DNA of 64,000 nt from Streptomyces sp. NBC_00690 (GTDB lineage: Bacteria > Actinomycetota > Actinomycetes > Streptomycetales > Streptomycetaceae): NCBI RefSeq assembly GCF_036226685.1, contig NZ_CP109009.1, positions 6,165,501-6,229,500 of the forward strand, written 5' to 3'. Every line of letters starts with the position of its first letter. The first letter of the stretch is position 1. The notes under the pieces were generated by a model, which saw nothing but the letters and a program-made list of their open reading frames with translations, was not told the origin of the DNA and made no database searches. Shown piece after piece: positions 1-7,121 of this stretch. A program made the position numbers and the translations under genes.

Positions 1-172
1 CCGCTGGTGGCCGTTGCGGGCTGTCTCAGGGCTGGCCGTGTGAGCGGGGCGGGCAAGTGCTCCGGTGCGACCGGCAGCCGCGCCTTTCACGGCAGTACGG
101 CGCCGAGCGGTATGCCCCGAACCGGACCCACGGTGCTCCCCGGCCCGGCGCACCTGGCCCCTGGCAGCACGA

Positions 173-205
173 AGCCCTCGTGCCTCCGCATGGAGGACGA
201 GGGCT
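173..205 (-). terminator. Hairpin downstream of cvnD1
   Basis: Arms at 173-187 and 192-205 pair over about 14 bp with one bulged base and a 4-base loop. It lies about 50 bp beyond the cvnD1 stop and probably ends the first conservon transcript. No T-run follows, as is common in Streptomyces. The rest of 1-257 shows no convincing gene. Confidence 0.6.
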
Positions 206-257
206 CATATGCTGCGTCTGCGTCCACGGGGCGCAGCCACCGCGTTCAGGGAACGGT

Positions 258-839
258 CTAGCGCAGTCGTGCCATGAGGGCGTGTTCGACGAGGGTGATG
301 AGGGCGCTTTTGGCGTCGGCGCGGTGGCGTGCGTCGGTGGTGATGATGGGGGTGTCGGGGCCGATTTGGAGTGCTTCGCGGACTTCTTCGGGGTTGTAGG
401 GCTGGTGTCCGTCGAAGCCGTTGAGGGCGATGACGAAGGGGAGGCCGCTGTTTTCGAAGTAGTCGACGGCGGGGAAGCAGTCGGCGAGTCGGCGGGTGTC
501 GACGAGGACGACGGCTCCGATGGCTCCTCGGACGAGGTCGTCCCACATGAACCAGAATCGGTCCTGTCCGGGGGTTCCGAAGAGGTAGAGGATGAGGTCC
601 TGGTCGAGGGTGATGCGGCCGAAGTCCATGGCGACGGTGGTGGTGGTTTTGTCGCCGGTGTGGGTGAGGTCGTCGATGCCTGCGGATGCGCTGGTCATGA
701 CGGCTTCGGTACGCAGCGGGTTGATCTCCGAGACGGCGCCGACGAACGTGGTCTTGCCCACGCCGAATCCGCCCGCCACCACGATTTTCGCGCTGGTGGT
801 TGAGCGGGCTGCACCGCCGCTAGAGCTTGCGAAGTCCAC
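258..839 (-). CDS. cvnD: Conservon small GTPase CvnD (copy 1)
   Basis: A 193-residue Ras/Arf-like GTPase of the conservon (Cvn) type, the last gene of the first cvnABCD set. A P-loop GGFGVGKT is at residues 23-30, a switch-2-like FGTPGQDRFWF near 88-98, and an N-x-x-D base-recognition element in LNGFDG near 140. In characterised conservons CvnD associates at the membrane with CvnA-C in a complex likened to eukaryotic G-protein signalling. The GTG start overlaps the end of cvnC by 20 bp, with GAGG-like sequence inside cvnC, so translation is probably coupled. The protein differs from the second copy (5597-6178) at only two residues, Ala/Thr in the NGFD region and the terminal Arg/Lys. Confidence 0.93.
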   Translation of the reverse strand: MDFASSSGGAARSTTSAKIVVAGGFGVGKTTFVGAVSEINPLRTEAVMTSASAGIDDLTHTGDKTTTTVAMDFGRITLDQDLILYLFGTPGQDRFWFMWDDLVRGAIGAVVLVDTRRLADCFPAVDYFENSGLPFVIALNGFDGHQPYNPEEVREALQIGPDTPIITTDARHRADAKSALITLVEHALMARLR

Positions 840-867
840 TGAGCACCCTTTCGAGCAGTGTCACATC
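265..867. repeat. 603-bp near-identical direct repeat, left copy (cvnD1 and cvnC1 3' end)
   Basis: By eye, 265-867 matches 5604-6206 at a constant offset of 5339 bp with only three mismatches (near 428, 810 and 813). It covers almost all of cvnD and the last ~45 bases of cvnC. Identity stops abruptly at both ends, whereas the neighbouring cvnC and cvnB genes of the two conservons are diverged. This is the pattern of gene conversion. Confidence 0.93.
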
Positions 868-1395
868 TGGCTGACCGCCGACGGCCTCGTCGCCGCCGGG
901 TTGATGAATGGCCACCATGCCCGCCTCGGCGAGGTCGGCCACGAGGATCCGGGCGACACCGAGAGGAAGATGGAGGAGTGCCGAGATCTCGGCTACGGAC
1001 TTGATCTCGAAGCACAGTCGGCAGATCCGCTGGTGCTCGGGCAGTTGCCCTTGCAGCCTCGCTGGATCTGCCGTGGTACTGACCAGCGCCTCGATGGCGA
1101 GCTGGTAACGCGGCCGGGTTCTGCCACCGGTCATCGCGTACGGACGCACCAGCGGGTTGTGCGCGTTCTGGTGCGACGGCGGCTCGGGTGGCCGCTGCTG
1201 CTGGTGGCCGTACTGCTGTGGGTCCTGGGGCGGGTACGGCTGCTGGTCGTGCGAGGGGTACGGCTGCTGCTGGTACGGCTGAGGGGTGTCCCCTCTGGTC
1301 GGGGTCGAAGGAAAGTTGTAGCGGTTGTGCGACTGCTCTCCGGGCATCCGATGAACACCGCCGTCATAACGGCGTCCGCCTGGGGGTGTTGCCAC
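820..1395 (-). CDS. cvnC: Conservon DUF742 protein CvnC (copy 1)
   Basis: A 191-residue CvnC protein. The conserved DUF742 half begins at LVRPYAMTGGRTRPRYQL (about residue 82) and carries a winged-helix-like stretch (HQRICRLCFEIKSVAEISAL, then LGVARILVADLAEAGMV). The first 80 residues are a low-complexity Gln/Pro/Tyr-rich extension (repeated QQPYP) that the second copy lacks. The GTG start at 1395 is chosen because GGAGGA lies 7 bases upstream. The 3' end overlaps cvnD1 by 20 bp and its last bases belong to the 603-bp repeat. Confidence 0.9.
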   Translation of the reverse strand: MATPPGGRRYDGGVHRMPGEQSHNRYNFPSTPTRGDTPQPYQQQPYPSHDQQPYPPQDPQQYGHQQQRPPEPPSHQNAHNPLVRPYAMTGGRTRPRYQLAIEALVSTTADPARLQGQLPEHQRICRLCFEIKSVAEISALLHLPLGVARILVADLAEAGMVAIHQPGGDEAVGGQPDVTLLERVLSGLRKL

Positions 1396-1493
1396 GTTTC
1401 CTCCTCCGACCGCGAGTAAGCCGGTTCCTGTCCCTGTGGGGGGTGCGCCACCGCACCCTATGGTGCGGTGGCGTGAAACGCACTGTCTGCCTA

Positions 1494-1916
1494 TTAGTTG
1501 AGAAGACTCCCCTGAAGTTCGGCGCGAAGGTCCGGAGTTAGGACATTCCCGGCGCGATCCACCAGCAGAGCCATCTCATAGCCCACCAGACCGATGTCGG
1601 CCTCGGGATGGGCCAGCACGGCAAGCGAGGAGCCGTCGGAGATGGACATGAGGAAGAGGAAGCCCCGTTCCATCTCCACCACCGTCTGGTTGACCGCGCC
1701 GCCTTCGAAGATCCTGGACGCTCCTGCGGTGAGCGAGGTCAAACCAGAGGCGACCGCCGCCAGTTGATCCGCCCGATCGCGCGGGAACCCTTCAGACATC
1801 GCCAGCAGGAGTCCGTCGGCGGAGACCACCACGGTGTGGGACACCCCGGGGGTGTTGTCCACGAAGTTGGTGATCAACCAGTTCAGATTCTGCGCCGCCT
1901 GGCTCATCGGGCTCAC
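1494..1916 (-). CDS. cvnB: Conservon roadblock/LC7 protein CvnB (copy 1)
   Basis: A 140-residue roadblock/LC7-fold protein, the CvnB component of a conservon. In other bacteria such proteins (for example MglB) bind and regulate Ras-like GTPases, so CvnD is the natural partner. The fold signature runs from LNWLITNFVDNTPGVSHTVV through GLLLAMSEGFPRDRADQLAA to the C-terminal VGYEMALLVDRAG. The GTG start follows the cvnA1 stop by one base, and GGAG lies just upstream inside the cvnA1 end, which implies coupled translation. Copy 2 differs at about six positions. Confidence 0.92.
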   Translation of the reverse strand: MSPMSQAAQNLNWLITNFVDNTPGVSHTVVVSADGLLLAMSEGFPRDRADQLAAVASGLTSLTAGASRIFEGGAVNQTVVEMERGFLFLMSISDGSSLAVLAHPEADIGLVGYEMALLVDRAGNVLTPDLRAELQGSLLN

Positions 1917-1917
1917 A

Positions 1918-4900
1918 CTAACGCTCCTGGTGGTAGCTGCTACCCGGGCCGAAGCCCGGTCCGTTCGTGTCCGCTCCCGCGTTGCGTCCCTGCTGGACGC
2001 CCCGGCGCAGGTTGCTCAACCTGCCCCGGACGTCCTCGGGGGCACGGGAAACCTGTGGGCCCCGCTGGGGGGTCTGCTCCGCCGCACCCTCGATGAGGTT
2101 GGCCTTGGGCACCCGTCGCGGCAGGCCGGAAGCGGTGACTCCGCCGGCCTTCGGCTCGCGGAGCTTCTCCGCCCGCTGGAAGCGTGCGTCGTTGGCGGAA
2201 CGCCAATCCGCGGGCTGTGCCGCGGATTCCGCCGCGCCACTGACACCGCCGACCACCGCCTCGGACTGGGCGCCCTGCGCCGCTTGCGTGGTCCGCTCCG
2301 CGGGCGGCTGCCACTGCTGTTGAGGCTGTCGCTGCTCGGGCTGCGACTTCTGCTGACTGCCGCGCCGTGGCAGACCGGCCTCGGTCAGCTCATGACCGCT
2401 GCTCGAAGAGGGTCCCGGACGTTCGAAGCCTACGCGTTCGGGGCCGGCCGTGGGGCCGCTGGAGACAGATGAGGCCAATTCCGATTCTGGCTGAAAATCA
2501 GACTCAAAAGCGTGGGGTTGAGAGCCCTGATCTGCCCACTCGCCCTGGTGGGGGTGGCCTTCGAACTGACCGGCGAATTGCGGCGAGGTCGGCTGCTGGC
2601 TCGGATACGTTGCTTCCGGATAGGGCGATCCAAGATGCCCCTGATATGCCTGATCTTGCTGTGGCATCTGGTGTTGCTGTGGCATTTGGTACGCAGGATC
2701 GTGGGGCTGGCCCACGGGCGCGGCACCGGGGAAGCCGTCGAAGGCCGGACCGGGTTGGGTCTGCGGCTGGCTCTGGCCGAACCCCTGCCCCGGGTAACCC
2801 GGCTGCTGGTAGGGCTGTCCGAAGCCGGAACCGTAGCCCTGTTGCTCAGCCGGCTGCCCTTCGCCCTGCAGGGGCTGTGCCGCCGGCTGCGGAGCCGTGG
2901 GGCCGCCGTCCGCCAACCGTGCCTCCAGGGCCGCCTTCCGCTCCTCACGCTTGCGCGAGCGAGCTTCCTGGGCCTGGTTCGCCGCCGGGGCCTCAGGGGC
3001 CGCGGCAGGGGTCTCGTAGCGCGAGTCGTCGAATCCGAGCTCCGCGGCCGTGCGCAGGGGCGGGCTGGTGAACGTGGGCTGCTTGGGAATGATCTGCGAC
3101 ACGGTGAAGCCGTCCGCCGGCTGCTGCTCGCCACCGCCGCCGTGCGTGATCGCGTCGGGAAGCATCACCAGCGAGGTGGTGCCCGCCTGCTCGCCCGATG
3201 GGCGCAGCTGAACCCGGATGCCGTGGCGGTCGGCGAGCCGTCCGACCACGAAGAGGCCCATCCGCTGGGAGACCGCCGCGTCCACCGTCGGCGGATTGGC
3301 CAACTTGTGGTTGATGTCGGCGAAGTCCTCGGCGGTCAGCCCGATGCCCTTGTCGTGGATCTCGACCATGACACGGCCGTCCGGCAGCCTGGTCGCCGTC
3401 ACCCTGACCTTGGTCTGCGGTGAGGAGAAGGTGGTGGCGTTCTCCAGGAGCTCGGCCAGGAGGTGCACCAGGTCGGTCACGGCCTGACCGTGGATCTCCG
3501 ACTCCGGGACCCCGGTCAGCTCGATGCGCTCGTACGACTCGACCTCGGAGGTTGCCGCACGCAGCACGTCGACCAGCGGTACGGGCTCGTTCCACCGCCG
3601 GCCCGGCTCCTCCCCGGCGAGGATCAGCAGGTTCTCGCCGTTGCGGCGCATCCGGGTCGCCAGGTGGTCCAGCTTGAACAGCGACGCCAGCTGATCCGGG
3701 TCGGCCTCGCCGTTCTCCAGCTCGGTGATCAGGGAGATCTGCCCCTCGATCAGGGACTGGTTGCGACGGGAGAGATTGGTGAAGATCGCGTTGACGTTGC
3801 CCCGCAGCATGGCCTGCTCGGCGGCGAGCCTGACTGCTTCCCGGTGGACCTGCTCGAAGGCCCGGGCGACCTCGCCGATCTCGTCCGTGGTGTCGATCGG
3901 GATCGGCTCCACGCGGGTGTCGACACGACCCGGTTCCGTCCGCGAGAGCTGGTCGACGAGGCTCGGCAGCCGATCCTGGGCGATGGAGAAGGCGGCAGCG
4001 CGCAGCCGCAGCATGGAGCGGCTCATCTGACGTGCGGCGGCACCGGCCACGAGGAAGGCGGTGAGCAGGGCGAGGACGGTGATCAGACCGTTGATGTAGG
4101 CGTCGCGACGGGCGTCCGCAGCGATCGTGGAAGCCTCTTCCACGGTCCGGTCGAGGAGCTCGCTCTCCACCTCGCTGTAACCCTCGAACTTGGCGGTGGC
4201 GATGGCCATCCAGCTGCTCGCGGTGATGCCGTTCTTTCGGAGCGCCGAGGGCCCCGCGCCGCTGCCGATCTGCAGGGCCATCCCGGCGAAGGCGGAGTTG
4301 CCCTCGCGCGGGAGGTCGGAGCCCTGGAACTTCCGGTCGACCTGGGAACTCTTCTGTGCCATGACCCGCTGGAGGCGGTCCGCGTCGGCCTTGCTCCCGC
4401 CCGAGACGAATTCGCTGACCGCGATCGACTCCAGGTAGCTGTAGGAGTTGAAGGCCACCCGCTGCTTCTGGGCGATGTCTGCCTCGGTGCTCGGCCGCAC
4501 CAGCAGATGCGTGCCGATGGAGCGCTGCAAGGACGCCGCGGCTTTCGCGAGCTGGACGGCGTAGACCGTACGGCCGTACGAAGAGACGTTTCCGGTGCCG
4601 AAGCCGAGCTCGTTGGAGAACGACATCAGCGGGTGCTGGATGCTGACGTAACCCTCTTCGGTGGAGACCGGATCCATGCCCACGCTGTAGGCGGACTTGC
4701 GGAGCTTCTCCAGGTCGGGCTCTTGCTCGCGAAAGAGCGCGAGTCGCCGCTCCAGCCCCTGGCCCTGGGGGAGGTTCCGTACGGCGGAGTCGAACTCGCG
4801 GCGTGCGCGGTCCGTCTCCGCGTACGCGGAGTCGATCACATCGGTTCGGCGGGCGTCCGACGAACCGGCGCTGAGGAGGGTCGTCGCCGTCAGGTCGCGC

Positions 4901-5220
4901 TCGTTGAGGAGCGCCTGACCGTATCCGGACGCGGCCTGCACGATCAGTGCGGTCTGCTCGGCCCGCTGGGCCTCGTCCCAGGTCTCGATCGATCCCTTGA
5001 CCTGGAGACCACCCATCACGAGCGCGACCAGGGCGGGTATCAGGAGGATCGCGTTCAGTCGGGTGGGCACCCGCCAGTTGCGCGGGGAGAGCGGGCCGTT
5101 GCCGCCCCGGCCGCCGGCCTCATGGTTGGGAGGGTGCGGTGCCGGCTCGTCCGAGGGCACCGCCGTGCGCGCGGGCGGGGTGAAGTTTCCCCGCGCCTGC
5201 TGCTCCGCGGAGCCCGTCAT
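1918..5220 (-). CDS. cvnA: Conservon sensor histidine-kinase-like protein CvnA (copy 1)
   Basis: A 1100-residue membrane sensor. A first membrane helix (about 53-73) follows a short Pro-rich N-terminus. An extracellular nitrate/nitrite-sensing (NIT)-like region follows, then a second helix near 375-398, a HAMP-like segment, an H-box-like element (KLDHLATRMRR) and a GHKL ATPase (LLAELLENATTF, then IHDKGIGL). The last ~400 residues are disordered, rich in Gln, Pro and Gly, ending in SRAPEDVRGRLSNLRRGVQQ. In this family CvnA is thought to seed the membrane complex with CvnB-D. The ATG at 5220 is chosen over an in-frame GTG at 5232 because GAGG lies 8 bases upstream. It is the first gene of conservon 1. 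Confidence 0.9.
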   Translation of the reverse strand: MTGSAEQQARGNFTPPARTAVPSDEPAPHPPNHEAGGRGGNGPLSPRNWRVPTRLNAILLIPALVALVMGGLQVKGSIETWDEAQRAEQTALIVQAASGYGQALLNERDLTATTLLSAGSSDARRTDVIDSAYAETDRARREFDSAVRNLPQGQGLERRLALFREQEPDLEKLRKSAYSVGMDPVSTEEGYVSIQHPLMSFSNELGFGTGNVSSYGRTVYAVQLAKAAASLQRSIGTHLLVRPSTEADIAQKQRVAFNSYSYLESIAVSEFVSGGSKADADRLQRVMAQKSSQVDRKFQGSDLPREGNSAFAGMALQIGSGAGPSALRKNGITASSWMAIATAKFEGYSEVESELLDRTVEEASTIAADARRDAYINGLITVLALLTAFLVAGAAARQMSRSMLRLRAAAFSIAQDRLPSLVDQLSRTEPGRVDTRVEPIPIDTTDEIGEVARAFEQVHREAVRLAAEQAMLRGNVNAIFTNLSRRNQSLIEGQISLITELENGEADPDQLASLFKLDHLATRMRRNGENLLILAGEEPGRRWNEPVPLVDVLRAATSEVESYERIELTGVPESEIHGQAVTDLVHLLAELLENATTFSSPQTKVRVTATRLPDGRVMVEIHDKGIGLTAEDFADINHKLANPPTVDAAVSQRMGLFVVGRLADRHGIRVQLRPSGEQAGTTSLVMLPDAITHGGGGEQQPADGFTVSQIIPKQPTFTSPPLRTAAELGFDDSRYETPAAAPEAPAANQAQEARSRKREERKAALEARLADGGPTAPQPAAQPLQGEGQPAEQQGYGSGFGQPYQQPGYPGQGFGQSQPQTQPGPAFDGFPGAAPVGQPHDPAYQMPQQHQMPQQDQAYQGHLGSPYPEATYPSQQPTSPQFAGQFEGHPHQGEWADQGSQPHAFESDFQPESELASSVSSGPTAGPERVGFERPGPSSSSGHELTEAGLPRRGSQQKSQPEQRQPQQQWQPPAERTTQAAQGAQSEAVVGGVSGAAESAAQPADWRSANDARFQRAEKLREPKAGGVTASGLPRRVPKANLIEGAAEQTPQRGPQVSRAPEDVRGRLSNLRRGVQQGRNAGADTNGPGFGPGSSYHQER

Positions 5221-5596
5221 GCTTCGCCTCACTCGACCAACAACCTCTCGGCACCGGCACCTGAGCTGTGCCGTGTTTCGTTCAGAGCCGTACTACTCAG
5301 GAGTTCGTCGAATTTCAGCATGTGGAGAGGGTCCGTTCCAAACAGTTGGAATCAGCCATTCCTACCGATGGCACTGACCGATAAAACGGGCATAAAGAGC
5401 GAGCCCTTTCAAAAGGCAAGGACGATGTGAGCGCAGCGGTACCGACCGTATGCAACGGGTGTCCGGGCCGTGGGAATTCTCTGTCGAAACGTTATGAACG
5501 CGCAGGCGGACCGTGTCTAAGGACACAGTCCGCCTCTGCGCATTTGCGACAACTGCCGTATATCGCCGCCGACTTGGGGTGTTTGAAGCCGACCGG
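5221..5596. other. Intergenic region between the two conservons
   Basis: A 376-bp gap holds the promoter region of cvnA1 next to 5221-5450 and, nearer cvnD2, the hairpin at 5500-5541. The stretch 5330-5420 is AT-richer than its surroundings and is the best place for the cvnA1 promoter (reading leftward). I could not fix a -10/-35 pair with confidence. No gene is supported here. Confidence 0.5.
5500..5541 (-). terminator. Strong hairpin downstream of cvnD2
   Basis: Arms 5500-5517 and 5521-5541 pair over about 18 bp with one bulge around a 3-base loop. It sits 55 bp past the cvnD2 stop, so it should separate the conservon 2 transcript from the cvnA1 promoter. This implies the conservons are independent units despite their tandem layout. 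Confidence 0.75.
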
Positions 5597-6178
5597 CTAC
5601 TTGAGTCGTGCCATGAGGGCGTGTTCGACGAGGGTGATGAGGGCGCTTTTGGCGTCGGCGCGGTGGCGTGCGTCGGTGGTGATGATGGGGGTGTCGGGGC
5701 CGATTTGGAGTGCTTCGCGGACTTCTTCGGGGTTGTAGGGCTGGTGTCCGTCGAAGCCGTTGAGGGTGATGACGAAGGGGAGGCCGCTGTTTTCGAAGTA
5801 GTCGACGGCGGGGAAGCAGTCGGCGAGTCGGCGGGTGTCGACGAGGACGACGGCTCCGATGGCTCCTCGGACGAGGTCGTCCCACATGAACCAGAATCGG
5901 TCCTGTCCGGGGGTTCCGAAGAGGTAGAGGATGAGGTCCTGGTCGAGGGTGATGCGGCCGAAGTCCATGGCGACGGTGGTGGTGGTTTTGTCGCCGGTGT
6001 GGGTGAGGTCGTCGATGCCTGCGGATGCGCTGGTCATGACGGCTTCGGTACGCAGCGGGTTGATCTCCGAGACGGCGCCGACGAACGTGGTCTTGCCCAC
6101 GCCGAATCCGCCCGCCACCACGATTTTCGCGCTGGTGGTTGAGCGGGCCGCTCCGCCGCTAGAGCTTGCGAAGTCCAC
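5597..6178 (-). CDS. cvnD: Conservon small GTPase CvnD (copy 2)
   Basis: The 193-residue GTPase of the second conservon, with the same P-loop (residues 23-30) and guanine-specificity elements as copy 1. Only two residues differ, a Thr for Ala before LNGFDG and a final Lys for Arg. The GTG start overlaps cvnC2 by 20 bp. With effectors this alike, any specificity between the two conservons must come from CvnA, CvnC or the small CvnB differences. Confidence 0.93.
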   Translation of the reverse strand: MDFASSSGGAARSTTSAKIVVAGGFGVGKTTFVGAVSEINPLRTEAVMTSASAGIDDLTHTGDKTTTTVAMDFGRITLDQDLILYLFGTPGQDRFWFMWDDLVRGAIGAVVLVDTRRLADCFPAVDYFENSGLPFVITLNGFDGHQPYNPEEVREALQIGPDTPIITTDARHRADAKSALITLVEHALMARLK

Positions 6179-6206
6179 TGAGCACCCTTTCGAGCAGTGT
6201 CACATC
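5604..6206. repeat. 603-bp near-identical direct repeat, right copy
   Basis: Partner of 265-867, in the same orientation, with three mismatches. It contains cvnD2 and the 3' end of cvnC2. The tract edges are sharp: to the right, cvnC2 and cvnC1 share protein similarity but not DNA identity. Confidence 0.93.
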
Positions 6207-6557
6207 CGGCGCTCCGCCGGCGTCTCCGTTGCCTGGCTGGTGGATCGCCACCATGCCCGCCTCGGCGAGGTCGGCCACGAGGATCCGGGCGACACCGAGC
6301 GGCATGGACAGCAGGGCCGACACCTCCGCCACCGACTTGACCTCGCGGCACAGATGGCAGATCCGCTGGTGCTCGGGCAGCAGCCCGGCAAGGAGCGAGG
6401 GATCGGCCGTGGTGCTCACCAGCGCCTCGATGGCGAGCTGGTAACGCGGCCGGGTACGGCCACCGGTCATGGCATACGGACGCACCAGCGGCTGGTCACC
6501 CTCGTACCCGTAGGCATCGGAGCCGTACGGATCGTGAGAGGCAGTTGGCGGGGTCAT
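6159..6557 (-). CDS. cvnC: Conservon DUF742 protein CvnC (copy 2)
   Basis: A 132-residue CvnC protein, shorter than copy 1 because it lacks the Gln/Pro/Tyr-rich extension. The DUF742 core begins at LVRPYAMTGGRTRPRYQL and continues through ICHLCREVKSVAEVSALL to LGVARILVADLAEAG. The ATG at 6557 is preceded by GGAGGA at 6 bases. A longer in-frame reading up to 6662 has no ribosome site and no family similarity, so it was rejected. It overlaps cvnD2 by 20 bp. Confidence 0.92.
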   Translation of the reverse strand: MTPPTASHDPYGSDAYGYEGDQPLVRPYAMTGGRTRPRYQLAIEALVSTTADPSLLAGLLPEHQRICHLCREVKSVAEVSALLSMPLGVARILVADLAEAGMVAIHQPGNGDAGGAPDVTLLERVLSGLRKL

Positions 6558-6698
6558 GAGTCCTCCGGGCGGGACAGCAAGGGTTGGTGCCGTCTGAGCG
6601 GGCCGGTGGGGGAGCCGGTTGGTCGACCTGACAGTGACGGCGCGTGGAGCGCTATCTGACACAGATACGTAGAAGGAGTGGGATCGGAAGCATACGGA

Positions 6699-7121
6699 TC
6701 AGTGCAAGAGGCTTCCCTGGAGCTCGGCGCGGAGGTCCGGAGTGAGGACGCTGCCCGCACGGTCGACCAACAGGGCCATCTCATAGCCCACGAGACCGAT
6801 ATCGCACTCGGGGTGGGCCAGCACGGCCAGCGAGGAACCGTCGGAGACGGACATGAGGAAGAGGAAGCCGCGCTCCATCTCGACCACGGTCTGGCTGACC
6901 GGGCCGCCTTCGAAAATTCTTGACGCTCCTGCGGTGAGCGAGGTCAGCCCGGAGGCGACCGCTGCCAGTTGGTCCGCCCGATCGCGCGGGAAACCTTCGG
7001 ACATCGCCAGCAGGAGTCCATCGGCGGAGACCACGACCGTGTGGGACACCCCAGGGGTGTTGTCCACAAAGTTGGTGATCAACCAGTTCAGGTTCTGGGC
7101 CGCCTGGCTCATCGGGCTCAA
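6699..7121 (-). CDS. cvnB: Conservon roadblock/LC7 protein CvnB (copy 2)
   Basis: A 140-residue roadblock/LC7 protein, about 95% identical to copy 1 by eye, with all the fold elements. The start is a TTG directly after the cvnA2 stop, with GGAG 6 bases upstream, at the same place as the GTG of cvnB1. An internal ATG three codons later is badly spaced. Probably it binds the CvnD GTPase and is made by coupled translation after cvnA2. Confidence 0.9.
   Translation of the reverse strand: MSPMSQAAQNLNWLITNFVDNTPGVSHTVVVSADGLLLAMSEGFPRDRADQLAAVASGLTSLTAGASRIFEGGPVSQTVVEMERGFLFLMSVSDGSSLAVLAHPECDIGLVGYEMALLVDRAGSVLTPDLRAELQGSLLH

Noticed and set aside
7..257. Small open frames at the left edge
   Set aside because: No ribosome site, shadow-like composition, and the stretch contains the cvnD1 hairpin.
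3463..5430. 655-codon open frame antisense to cvnA1
   Set aside because: It mirrors the third-position GC bias of cvnA1 on the other strand, has no ribosome site and no family motif; the cvnA1 reading has clear domains.
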